Positions 40,809-49,335 of a stretch of 64,000 nt of DNA are shown piece by piece. Position numbers and translations under genes: made by a program. Below the pieces are notes generated by a model. The model searched no databases. It was not told where the DNA came from and was given only the letters and a program-made list of their open reading frames with translations. The number at the start of each line of letters is the position of its first letter. Within the stretch, counting starts at the first letter, position 1. The stretch spans positions 1 through 64,000 of the forward strand of contig NZ_ATNM01000134.1 of assembly GCF_000427295.1 (NCBI RefSeq), in the 5' to 3' direction. The DNA comes from Cyclobacterium qasimii M12-11B. Its GTDB lineage: Bacteria > Bacteroidota > Bacteroidia > Cytophagales > Cyclobacteriaceae.

Positions 40809-41915
40809 ATGAAACCACGGGTATTTTTAATAAACAATTATTCAATGGAGCGGGCTTATTCTCTTTGGGAAAAAGGCCTAAGTGGTAGCCACCATGTTTG
40901 GGGCAAGGTAGAGCTTGATCAACGTGGAAAAGTGGACATGAAGGTATTCCCTCATGAGAAATATCCGTTTCTAAATAAAATAGGAAAGATTTTCGGAATT
41001 GGTCATTTGGACCAGCAAATCAGGATTTTATTTAATCTGCGCAATTTTGACATTTTATATTCGCCTTATTCAAAATCAAACACAAAGTTATTACTCTTTT
41101 TAAAGGCCTTGGGGTTATTTAGAAAACCTATCGTTGTCACTATTCACCAACCATTCTGGAAAGGAAAAAATGAAAATAAATTTTTCCGGTCCTATTCCAG
41201 GTTTTACATTCTTAATTATACGGCATCAATATTTTTAAGTGAGCCACTACTCGATAAAACGATTAAACTCCTTAAAATACCCGAAAAGGATTACAGAAAT
41301 AAATTCAGCTTGGCGCAATGGGGACCTGACATGACCTATTACGAGCGCTATTGTGTGAAACGAAAATCATTTGAAGAGTGTGATTTTTTCATGAGTGCTG
41401 GTCATACAGACCGAGATTTCGAGACCCTTATAGAGGCATTCCGTGGCTTGGACTATAAATTGAAAATATTCTGCACTCCAAAATCGGTTCCAAAAACGCT
41501 TGATATTCCTCCAAATGTAGAATTAAACTGGGAAGTAACGTTATCCTTCGACCTAATCCCCTATTATCAACGTTCAATTGCAATATTGATTCCTTTGAAA
41601 TATCCAATGTACAAAGAGGGATGCCAGGGAATGACCAGTCTTCAGGATGTAGTATCCTTTGGCAAACCATTAATAATGACAAGAAATCCTTGTTTAAATT
41701 TAGATGTGGAAAAGGCTGGAATTGGCTATTGTGTGGATATGTATGACGTTGAAGGCTGGAAAGAAAAGTTAAAAATACTGAAAGAGAACAAGGATATTTG
41801 GAATAAAATGAGTGATAATTCTGAATTAACTTTTAAGGAAACATTTAATTCAGACATTTTTGCAGCCCAATTAGAAAAGGTACTGCTGTCCGTTTACAAG
41901 GACAAAAAAGAGTAA
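40809..41915 (+). CDS. Glycosyltransferase (GT-B type)
   Basis: A 368-residue glycosyltransferase-like protein without signal peptide, thus cytoplasmic or membrane-peripheral. The N-terminal half has a Rossmann pattern (RVFLINNYSMERAYSLWEKGL ... NFDILYSPYSKSNTKLL, IVVTIHQPFWKG). The C-terminal half has MSAGHTDRDFETLIEAF and EGCQGMTSLQDVVSFGKPLIMTR, the place where GT4 enzymes carry the nucleotide-binding E-x7-E motif. The donor and acceptor are unknown. It precedes an rfbF gene by 56 bases, so it likely acts in the same surface polysaccharide pathway. Confidence 0.72.
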   Translation: MKPRVFLINNYSMERAYSLWEKGLSGSHHVWGKVELDQRGKVDMKVFPHEKYPFLNKIGKIFGIGHLDQQIRILFNLRNFDILYSPYSKSNTKLLLFLKALGLFRKPIVVTIHQPFWKGKNENKFFRSYSRFYILNYTASIFLSEPLLDKTIKLLKIPEKDYRNKFSLAQWGPDMTYYERYCVKRKSFEECDFFMSAGHTDRDFETLIEAFRGLDYKLKIFCTPKSVPKTLDIPPNVELNWEVTLSFDLIPYYQRSIAILIPLKYPMYKEGCQGMTSLQDVVSFGKPLIMTRNPCLNLDVEKAGIGYCVDMYDVEGWKEKLKILKENKDIWNKMSDNSELTFKETFNSDIFAAQLEKVLLSVYKDKKE

Positions 41916-41971
41916 TAGTAAAGGCATTGTCTAATGCTATCTTAGTCAATTTTAAATTTTTATTTTAACAT

Positions 41972-42754
41972 ATGAAGGCAGTAATTTTAGCAGGAGGTTT
42001 TGGGACTCGTATTAGCGAGGAAAGCGCCGTTCGCCCTAAGCCGATGGTAGAAATTGGACAAAAGCCCATTCTTTGGCATATCATGAAAATCTATTCCTAT
42101 TACGGAATAAATGAATTCGTTATATGTTGTGGGTACAAGGGGGAAATTATAAAAGAATATTTTTCCAACTATCACCTCCTTAACTCCGATTTCACTATTG
42201 ACTTGAGCACCAATCAAATTAAGGTGCACCATGCGAAGTCAGAGCCCTGGAAAATAACCCTTGTGGATACAGGCTTGGACACCATGACTGGTGGAAGATT
42301 AAAACGAGTGAAGGAATACATCGGAAACGAGACCTTTTGCATGACTTATGGGGACGGCGTATCTGACGTAAATATCCGAGACGCTATCTCCTACCATCAG
42401 AAAGAAGGCGCAAAGGCCACTTTGACAGCGGTAAAACAGCCAGGAAGATTCGGCGCATTCATCTTGTCCTCCAAAGATTCCCGAATTGAGAATTTCAGAG
42501 AAAAACCACAAGGAGATGGCAATGAAGGCGCCATGATCAATGGGGGATTTTTTGTCCTGGAGCCTGAGGTGCTTGATTTGATAGAAAATGACCAAACCAT
42601 CTGGGAAAGAGAACCACTTGAGAAGCTGGCTGCTAGTAAAGAATTGGCGGCCTTTGTGCACCATGGATTTTGGCAAGCCATGGATTCCCTTCGGGACAAG
42701 AATTACCTCGAAGAATTATGGAACAATCAAAATGCCCCTTGGAAAGTTTGGTAA
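41972..42754 (+). CDS. rfbF: Glucose-1-phosphate cytidylyltransferase
   Basis: A complete 260-residue nucleotidyltransferase making CDP-glucose from CTP and glucose 1-phosphate, the entry step to CDP-linked deoxy and branched sugars. The nucleotide-binding signature is [32 protein letters not shown]. Further family marks are [28 protein letters not shown] and [11 protein letters not shown]. No CDP-glucose 4,6-dehydratase (RfbG) is adjacent; the next gene is a different SDR enzyme, 24 bases downstream. Confidence 0.95.
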   Translation: MKAVILAGGFGTRISEESAVRPKPMVEIGQKPILWHIMKIYSYYGINEFVICCGYKGEIIKEYFSNYHLLNSDFTIDLSTNQIKVHHAKSEPWKITLVDTGLDTMTGGRLKRVKEYIGNETFCMTYGDGVSDVNIRDAISYHQKEGAKATLTAVKQPGRFGAFILSSKDSRIENFREKPQGDGNEGAMINGGFFVLEPEVLDLIENDQTIWEREPLEKLAASKELAAFVHHGFWQAMDSLRDKNYLEELWNNQNAPWKVW

Positions 42755-42778
42755 AATAGACCTTATAAAATTTCAAAC

Positions 42779-43837
42779 ATGAAAATTCTCATCACAGGCA
42801 ATATGGGCTATATCGGCCCCATTCTAGTCAATCATTTAAAAACTGTTTATCCCGACAGCACAATTATAGGCTTTGATATTGGCTTCTTTGCCCAATGCAT
42901 CACAAGTAAAGGGGCTTTTCCTGAAGTGAATGTTGATCAACAAGTTTTTGGAGATGTTCGAAATTTTCCGGAAAAATTATTAGAAGGCGTAGATACCGTT
43001 ATAAATCTCGCAGCTATATCCAATGACCCTATGGGTAAAAAGTTTGAAGAGATTACATTGGACATTAATTACCGGTCTTGCATCAATCTGGCTAAAATGG
43101 CAAGGAAGGCAGGCGTCAGGAATTTTGTCTTTGCCTCAAGTTGTAGCATGTATGGGGCTGCTGATGACTTCCCTAAAACCGAAGACGCTTCGCTGAACCC
43201 ACTTACCGCATACGCCAAATCCAAGGTGCTTTCAGAAAATGACCTTCAGGGACTGGCAAGTGATGATTTCATCGTTACCTGTCTTCGTTTCTCAACTGCC
43301 TGCGGCTTTAGTTCCAGGTTAAGATTAGATCTGGTGCTGAATGACTTTGTGGCGGGCGCAATCACGTCTGGAGAAATTTCTATCTTGAGTGACGGTACCC
43401 CTTGGCGGGCAATGGTTCATGTCAAGGACATGGCTAGGGCAATGGAATGGGCTTCAACCCGCAAATTATCCAATGGAGGATCATTTACTGCTGTGAATAT
43501 TGGCACGAATATATGGAACCATCAGGTAAAGACCATGGCATTAGCAGTACAACAATTAATCCCAAATATTAGCGTAACGATCAACAAGGATGCTCCTTCT
43601 GACAAACGTTCTTATAAGGTTAATTTTGAAAAGTTTGAAAAAATGGCTCCTGATCATCAACCGCAATATGATTTGGAAAAAGCCATAAAAGACCTGGAAT
43701 CAGGATTAAAAAACATTGGTTTCAGCAACCAGGAATTTAGAAATTCTAATCTGATACGCTTAAAAGTATTGAATGATTTTCAGGAACAAGGACTTTTAAA
43801 TGAATCCTTAAACTGGACCAATAAGACCCTCCAGTAG
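42779..43837 (+). CDS. NAD-dependent epimerase/dehydratase (extended SDR)
   Basis: A 352-residue extended short-chain dehydrogenase. N-terminal NAD-binding motif is GNMGYIGPILVNHL (7-20). The acidic residue after strand 2 (GFDIG), the NLAAIS segment and catalytic Ser-Ser-Cys / Tyr-x3-Lys (ASSCSMYG ... AYAKSK) are present. C-terminal half carries substrate-binding AVNIGTN and DKRSYKVNFEKFE. It acts on a nucleotide sugar, most likely the CDP-glucose product of RfbF or a derivative, as a 4,6-dehydratase, epimerase or reductase; which one cannot be told. Closed by a strong terminator. Confidence 0.85.
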   Translation: MKILITGNMGYIGPILVNHLKTVYPDSTIIGFDIGFFAQCITSKGAFPEVNVDQQVFGDVRNFPEKLLEGVDTVINLAAISNDPMGKKFEEITLDINYRSCINLAKMARKAGVRNFVFASSCSMYGAADDFPKTEDASLNPLTAYAKSKVLSENDLQGLASDDFIVTCLRFSTACGFSSRLRLDLVLNDFVAGAITSGEISILSDGTPWRAMVHVKDMARAMEWASTRKLSNGGSFTAVNIGTNIWNHQVKTMALAVQQLIPNISVTINKDAPSDKRSYKVNFEKFEKMAPDHQPQYDLEKAIKDLESGLKNIGFSNQEFRNSNLIRLKVLNDFQEQGLLNESLNWTNKTLQ

Positions 43838-43845
43838 AAATATTG

Positions 43846-43883
43846 AAAAATGGCTAAGAGCGTTTACACTCTTAGCCATTTTT
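43846..43883. terminator. Bidirectional terminator in the sugar locus
   Basis: A perfect 12-bp stem AATGGCTAAGAG / CTCTTAGCCATT with an 8-base loop, A run before and T run after. The SDR gene (+) and SAF oxidoreductase gene (-) converge on it. Confidence 0.9.
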
Positions 43884-43909
43884 ATACTGTAACATCTGCA
43901 ACTCTTTTT

Positions 43910-45204
43910 CTACAGGTTAAAGAAATGTTTGTTTTGTTCCTTCCTTAACTTGTCACTCAATCTACCCTCCGGCACAATGACATCCTCATAGGTCAATACC
44001 TGGTCCTTAAGTATATCCCTGGTGAGCACACAATCCACGGCCAATCCCAAGGGCAACAGTTGCTGTTCCAAAGAAGTAGACATGTTTTCGCACAATCCAT
44101 AGGTCATGTAATGCCCTATTCCGTCCAGTGTTTCTCCTTTTTTCAGGTCTCTTTTGGCAGTAGTGACAACATCTACCATTGGTTTTTCAGGAGCTATGGC
44201 GGCATCGTGAAACAGCACCGCTCTGGCTACCGTGATCGGCACCTCAAAATGGCACAAATGATAAGGGTTATAAAAACAATATAAAGGACCTTCACCTACC
44301 TTGTACAAATTGAGGTAATGCTTTTGAATCGGATTGTCCACTGTACCAAGCACAAAAACGCCTGGTCCAGGACTAGCCCCTACTATATAATCTACTATAC
44401 CATCCCCTTTTAAAAGGTCCTCTAACGGGTATTCCTCCAGGCAATCTTTTATGTGTTTACCCATCTCTACGGTAGGCCCGTGCATTCCTCTTTTGGCCAC
44501 ATGCATTCCTGTAGCATTGGCAATAATCGCCTGCTCAAATGAAATCTTGCTACCATCCGCAAATGAAGTAACCATGGCCGGATTTTGCTTCCATTTTTTT
44601 GCAAAACCCTCTTGGGTTGTAGGATTTCTATAGGGATCATGCAGTCCCTTTATATTTCCACAAAGCACAGGTTTCAAGCCAATTTGTTTTACAAAACGGA
44701 AAGGTTAAGCGTTACACCTGGCTGATCACCATCGGCATTTGTAAAGACCACTCCTTTTTTGTCGGCGCGCACCTTTAATATAGGGCCTATTGTCCCATCT
44801 GTCTCAGCATTCATCATGATGATATGCTTCCCATTCTCAATACTTTCAAGGGCAATTCTAGCTCCCAAATCAACTGCACCAGTCACCTCTATCACCGCAT
44901 CAATCCCTTCGGCTTGACAAATCAGGAAGGGGTCTGTAGTGACAGCCCTACCACCGTCTTTAATAACACGGTTCAATTCCTGTAGATTGGCAACCTCTGT
45001 AGGATGATCATGACCAGCTTTTTGGTAAACATCTATAGCTTTTGAAAGCGTTCTGTTGGCAATAGCTACCAACTCCATTCCTTGGGTATACAATTCCATT
45101 TGGATAGCTATCCCCTGAGCCATAAACCCAGCTCCGATCATTCCTACCCTTACGGGCTTACCTTCTGCTTGCCTCTTTTTGAGCGCTGTGTCTATTATAA
45201 TCAT
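43910..45204 (-). pseudogene. SAF-domain NAD(P)-dependent oxidoreductase, frame-broken
   Basis: The N-terminal frame (45204-44689) holds a Rossmann domain, RVGMIGAGFMAQGIAIQM (about residues 19-36), then homoserine-dehydrogenase-like GIDAVIEVTGAVDLGARIALE, ending NLSVL. The other frame goes on RFVKQIGLKPVLCGNIKGLHDPYRNPTTQEGFAKKW and ends with an SAF-type C-terminal domain. A single missing base near 44698-44703 restores about 431 residues, the expected length. Enzymes of this group occur in CDP-sugar and sialic-acid-like loci and are annotated as SAF or homoserine-dehydrogenase-like; the reaction is unclear. It follows the rfbC-like gene by 9 bases. Confidence 0.8.
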
Positions 45205-45213
45205 ACTAATAAA

Positions 45214-45744
45214 TTAAGAATTGAAATAAGGATGGGAATTGTCTTTTTCTGAAATTACGGCTATATCAATAGGCCATTTAATATTAAACTTGGGATCATC
45301 CCACTTTATTCCTTTCTCAGCACCTGGTGCATAAAATTGGGAAACCATGTATTGAATGGCCGTATTGTCTTCCAATGTAATAAAGCCATGAGCAAAGTCC
45401 CTCGGCACAAAGAGCATCCTATTGTTCTCTTCAGATAGCTCCACACCTGTCCATCTTAAATAAGTAGGAGAATCTTTCCTTAAGTCAACGATAATGTCAA
45501 AAATAGCTCCTGATACACATTTAACCAGCTTGGTTTCTTCATATGGAGCCACCTGATAGTGCATTCCTCTAAGCGTACCTTTTTTGGGATTAAAAGACAT
45601 ATTGGCCTGGGCAATATTTGGTTCAAGCCCTACCTTTTCAAATTCATGTTTACAAAATGTCCTTGCAAAATAGCCTCTTTCATCCGCTATTTTATTAATA
45701 TCAATAATATAAGCACCTTTCAATTCAGTCTCTGTAAAAATCAT
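45214..45744 (-). CDS. dTDP-4-dehydrorhamnose 3,5-epimerase family protein
   Basis: A 176-residue cupin of the RmlC/RfbC type that epimerises C3 and C5 of 4-keto-6-deoxy nucleotide sugars. Visible features are FKELKGAYI-like start (FTETELKGAYIIDINKI), the catalytic His region LRGMHYQVAPYEETKLVKC, IFDIIVDLRKDSPTYLRW and a Tyr at FYAPGAEKG. No rmlA, B or D is in the window, and RfbF makes CDP- not dTDP-sugars, so the likely substrate here is a CDP-sugar intermediate. Co-transcribed with the SAF oxidoreductase. Confidence 0.88.
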   Translation of the reverse strand: MIFTETELKGAYIIDINKIADERGYFARTFCKHEFEKVGLEPNIAQANMSFNPKKGTLRGMHYQVAPYEETKLVKCVSGAIFDIIVDLRKDSPTYLRWTGVELSEENNRMLFVPRDFAHGFITLEDNTAIQYMVSQFYAPGAEKGIKWDDPKFNIKWPIDIAVISEKDNSHPYFNS

Positions 45745-45957
45745 TCGCTTAATAATTAACGGTATAAGAATTAATAAAAGAAAAATTTGAATTTATTAAC
45801 GAATTCAATCTTTTTCCAATTTAGGTATTCAAAATTAATCATCAAAAATTTTTTTGGCCCCATATTGGCTCTACCTTACACGCAACATTAATTTTAGTTA
45901 CAATTAATAAATTTCCTTAATCTACCTCTTATAATATTACGTTAGTACTCTTAAAAC

Positions 45958-47343
45958 ATGGAAGCTAATCTATTTAATCAGATATGGGCTCTTTCATTTA
46001 AAGAAAAGAGTGACTCTATAACAACGCAACTTGTTCATTTAACGGAAGAACTCATACAATTGTATGAAGCTCAAGGAAGATTGCAAGAAAATCCTTTAGA
46101 TCCTTCCCGAAAAAGAAGGTTATCACTTCCTTCTACTTCCCTCTCAGCATTACTACGGGGAAAGGTTTGTTTGGTCACAGGTGGTCTTGGCAGCGTTGGT
46201 TCAAAATTGGTCGAGCATCTACTGAATCATTCACCGGATAAAATTATCATTGTTGATAAATTACCCAAAGAAGAAAGTCCTTATGAGCTCCCTAAATCCA
46301 GCAAAATAACAGTCATTCAGGCAGACATTCTCGACGAGCAAAAATTAAGGGAAATATTTAAGGAATATTTACCGGAATTTATCTTCCATACTGCTGCTCA
46401 GCGTGATCCTGGCTACGCAGAAAAAAACATTGTAGAGACTGTTAAAACAAACATCCTGGGGACATTAAATGTTCTCAATGCCTGCGAAAAATATCCTTCC
46501 GTAAGGCAGTGTGTCTTTTCATCTACTGGAAAGGCAAGTAGGTATTACACCAGTGAAATATATGCTGCCACTAAAAAGGTATGTGAAATGTTGCTCGATT
46601 CCTTTTCCAGAGAAGGAACAAAATTGTACAGCATGGTTCGCTTTACACATATCGTGGACAATAGTCTTATGGATCAGCAATTGAGAGAAGCGGCACAAAC
46701 AGCTGATAGAATAGCAATTCACTCACCCGGTAAATTTGTAACCGCCCAGAATGTGGAAGAAGCTGCTTGCTTAATGGAAAACGCTTTGATCTATGCGGAG
46801 AAAGGGAAATCAAAGTTTTTTCTTGTAAAAAACCTGGAGTGGCCAGTGGAAAGTTTAGAATTAGCGCTTTATTATATTAAAACGTTCAAGAGAAAAATTC
46901 CAATCGTATTTTCAGGCAATCCCAAAGGCTATGGGGAAAAATTCTATAGGGGACAGTTGGACTGGAAAAACCCTTTAGAACTAAACTTATTGATCAACGT
47001 TTATGAAAACAGATGGAGAACACTTAATACAGAGGAAGATATAATAATTTCTTCGATCGTCCCATTTACTATACCCTTGCTTAAAAACCTTATCACGGAA
47101 ATCAAGCAAACTACAGAGGAGGAAGCAACAAAAGAAGTGCTGGTAAATGGATTAAAAACCATTTTCGAAGACTCACTTAAAAATGTTCCCGCCACTCAAA
47201 CTGTGGAAATTTTAAAATGGGGCTTGGACCCTAAAACACTGGCAATGGAAGGTTTAACTGCTGCTGATTTTGGAGAGATGGTGCCTGCTATGATTTCTTC
47301 TTTGGCTGGAACGCCGTATGAAAACAGCTTTCATATACAATAA
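45958..47343 (+). CDS. Polysaccharide-biosynthesis SDR (CapD/FlaA1-like nucleotide-sugar dehydratase)
   Basis: A 461-residue protein: a helical N-terminal extension (residues 1-65) rich in charged residues, then the SDR core (about 68-330). The NAD-binding motif is LVTGGLGSVGSKLVEHL (about 72-88). Active-site residues are in FSSTGKASRYYTSEIYAATKKVCEM, with Tyr-x3-Lys in YAATK. A helical C-terminal extension of about 110 residues has no family I recognise. Closest known relatives invert UDP-GlcNAc at C4/C6. It is the first gene of an operon whose next genes are a JAMM protease and a sulfur-carrier E1 fusion (28 and 5 bases apart), an unusual partnership. Confidence 0.8.
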   Translation: MEANLFNQIWALSFKEKSDSITTQLVHLTEELIQLYEAQGRLQENPLDPSRKRRLSLPSTSLSALLRGKVCLVTGGLGSVGSKLVEHLLNHSPDKIIIVDKLPKEESPYELPKSSKITVIQADILDEQKLREIFKEYLPEFIFHTAAQRDPGYAEKNIVETVKTNILGTLNVLNACEKYPSVRQCVFSSTGKASRYYTSEIYAATKKVCEMLLDSFSREGTKLYSMVRFTHIVDNSLMDQQLREAAQTADRIAIHSPGKFVTAQNVEEAACLMENALIYAEKGKSKFFLVKNLEWPVESLELALYYIKTFKRKIPIVFSGNPKGYGEKFYRGQLDWKNPLELNLLINVYENRWRTLNTEEDIIISSIVPFTIPLLKNLITEIKQTTEEEATKEVLVNGLKTIFEDSLKNVPATQTVEILKWGLDPKTLAMEGLTAADFGEMVPAMISSLAGTPYENSFHIQ

Positions 47344-47371
47344 GGCATACTATTTGAATAAGATAGAATTG

Positions 47372-47791
47372 ATGTTACATTTGGAAGAAAAAACTTTAAG
47401 AGAGATCTTAAATAAAGTCGAAAAAAACCCTGAAGAGACTTGCGGATTCTTACTCGGTAAATCAAATAAGAATGATAAAACCATTGCAACCTTTATAGCG
47501 GCAAAAAACGTAAGTAAAAACAACAAAGCGCAAAGGTATGAAATCAGTCCCAAAGCTTACCTTATGGCAGAAAAGGCTGCATTAGAAAATAAAATGGAGA
47601 TCCTTGGCATTTATCACACCCATTTAAATTGGCCAGCCAATCCCTCCGAAACAGATCGCCTGGCGGCATTTCCTGGCTTATCCTATATGATCATTTCTCT
47701 TAGAGAACAGGTTTTCTCAGACATCAAATCTTGGCTGCTAACTGAAGACTTCTCGTTCAAAGAAGAAAAAATAGAACTAAAAATAATTTAA
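47372..47791 (+). CDS. JAMM (Mov34/MPN) metalloprotease
   Basis: A 139-residue zinc isopeptidase of the JAMM family. All motif residues are present: Glu22 in NPEETCGFLLG, His82 and His84 in YHTHLNWPANPSETD, then Ser92 and Asp95, giving the exact H-x-H-x7-S-x2-D spacing. The ATG at 47372 opens on the family start; the ATG at 47318 would overlap the upstream gene by 26 bases and add residues unlike the family. Bacterial relatives (Mec, QbsD) cut C-terminal extensions or amino acids off ubiquitin-like sulfur carriers. The next gene, 5 bases away, encodes such a carrier fused to its E1. Confidence 0.92.
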   Translation: MLHLEEKTLREILNKVEKNPEETCGFLLGKSNKNDKTIATFIAAKNVSKNNKAQRYEISPKAYLMAEKAALENKMEILGIYHTHLNWPANPSETDRLAAFPGLSYMIISLREQVFSDIKSWLLTEDFSFKEEKIELKII

Positions 47792-47796
47792 ATTTT

Positions 47797-49218
47797 ATGG
47801 CAACTGTTTTCATCCCAACTCCTCTTCGGAAATTCACAGAAAATGTTTCCAAGATTGAGGTTGACGCTCAAACAATAAGTGACTTATTGGATGCTATGTC
47901 CAAGAAATATCCTGAGTTAAAAAAATATTTATACACACCTGAAGGCAAAATCCCTTCTTTCATTAATATTTTTGTTGATGAAGACGACATAAGAAATTTA
48001 GAGATGGAGAATACCCAGATCTCCTCAAATAACTTGATCAGTATTGTTCCTGCCATTGCCGGAGGCATAGACGACATAACCTTTTCCAAGGCTGAGCTGG
48101 CCAGGTATAATCGGCACATCATTATTCCGGATTTTGGAATAGAGGCACAAAAGAAGCTGAAAAGTGCCCGCGTTTTAGTCATAGGTTCTGGAGGCCTGGG
48201 AAGTCCATTGCTTTTATACCTTGCTGCTGCAGGTGTAGGGACAATAGGTATAGTCGATTTTGACATCGTAGAAGACAGTAACTTGCATAGGCAGGTGCTA
48301 TTCGGTGTTGATGAAATTGGTCTTCCAAAAGTAGTCGCTGCGAAAAAAAGATTAGCCGGTATCAATCCTTATATTACTATCAATGCATACAATGAAAAAT
48401 TAACCAGTGAAAATGCACTGGAGCTAATTTCACAGTATGATATAATAGCAGACGGAACGGACAACTTCCCTACAAGATACCTGGTAAATGATGCCTGTGT
48501 TTTGTCAAATAAGGTAAATGTATATGCCTCAATATTCCAATTTGAAGGACAGGTCTCTGTTTTTAATCACCTAATCGACGGTGTGAGAGGCCCCAATTAC
48601 AGGGACTTATACGAAACGCCTCCACCAGCAGGCCTGGTTCCTAATTGTGCTGAAGGCGGAGTTTTAGGGGTATTGCCTGGTATCATTGGAAGTTTACAAG
48701 CCCTTGAAGTAATCAAGGTCATCACGGGAGTAGGTGAAGTGCTCAGTGGGAAACTATACACTTTTGATGCCTTGTCCTTCCACTCCAGTACATTTAAGGT
48801 GAGAAAGAAGGACACCAATCCATTGAATGGAACAAATCCTACCATCACCACCTTAATTGATTATGAGGAGTTCTGTAACATTGGCAATGAGGAAGGGTCG
48901 ATCAAAGAAATAAATGCAGAGGAGTTGAATGCGCTTATGGAAAGTGATGAGTTATTTCAGTTGATCGATGTCAGAGAACAGTATGAATACGACTTTGTCG
49001 AAATTGGGGGAGAGTTGATTCCTTTGGAAACAGTTTTAGCTAATTCCAGCAAAATCAAGCGAGACCGAAAGGTGGTGTTCCATTGCAAAATGGGTGGCAG
49101 AAGTGCCAAGGCAATCCGTGCACTTGAAACTCAGTTTGGATTTGAAAACCTATACAACCTAAAAGGTGGAATAATCGATTATTTAAAACAATATGAGCCT
49201 GATATAAAGGCATATTAA
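47797..49218 (+). CDS. Fusion: MoaD/ThiS-like sulfur carrier + E1-like adenylyltransferase + rhodanese
   Basis: A 473-residue three-domain protein. Residues 1-90 are a ubiquitin-fold carrier resembling CysO/MoaD, ending SIVPAIAGG with Gly89-Gly90. Residues 95-350 are a ThiF/MoeB/E1 domain: RYNRHIIIPDFG, nucleotide loop GSGGLGS (130-136), D153-F-D for ATP, catalytic-type Cys284 in PNCAEGGVLGVLPG. The structural zinc CxxC pairs of E. coli MoeB are replaced (NYRD). Residues 365-473 are a rhodanese with active Cys430 in HCKMGGRS. Known pathway: E1 adenylates the carrier's terminal Gly, rhodanese supplies sulfur, giving a thiocarboxylate. Here the Gly-Gly is internal, so the carrier must be cut free or act fused; the adjacent JAMM protease is the obvious candidate. 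Molybdopterin, thiamine, cysteine or a thio-sugar are possible ends. Confidence 0.92.
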   Translation: MATVFIPTPLRKFTENVSKIEVDAQTISDLLDAMSKKYPELKKYLYTPEGKIPSFINIFVDEDDIRNLEMENTQISSNNLISIVPAIAGGIDDITFSKAELARYNRHIIIPDFGIEAQKKLKSARVLVIGSGGLGSPLLLYLAAAGVGTIGIVDFDIVEDSNLHRQVLFGVDEIGLPKVVAAKKRLAGINPYITINAYNEKLTSENALELISQYDIIADGTDNFPTRYLVNDACVLSNKVNVYASIFQFEGQVSVFNHLIDGVRGPNYRDLYETPPPAGLVPNCAEGGVLGVLPGIIGSLQALEVIKVITGVGEVLSGKLYTFDALSFHSSTFKVRKKDTNPLNGTNPTITTLIDYEEFCNIGNEEGSIKEINAEELNALMESDELFQLIDVREQYEYDFVEIGGELIPLETVLANSSKIKRDRKVVFHCKMGGRSAKAIRALETQFGFENLYNLKGGIIDYLKQYEPDIKAY

Positions 49219-49265
49219 AGTAGGATAAGGGATTATAGTAGGTTTTGTATCTACGAGTATTAAAT

Positions 49266-49300
49266 AACAAAGCCCCTTAGTGATACTAAGCGGCTTTGTT
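49266..49300. terminator. Bidirectional terminator after the sulfur-carrier operon
   Basis: A stem AACAAAGCC ... TTAG / CTAA ... GGCTTTGTT with small internal bulges and a 5-base loop lies between two convergent genes. Confidence 0.75.
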
Positions 49301-49335
49301 ATTATTAAATAGGAGCTATCCGAAAACCGGAGTGG

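Noticed and set aside
47868-48365. A 165-codon frame on the minus strand
   Set aside because: Antisense to the sulfur-carrier/E1 fusion, which shows clear conserved motifs.
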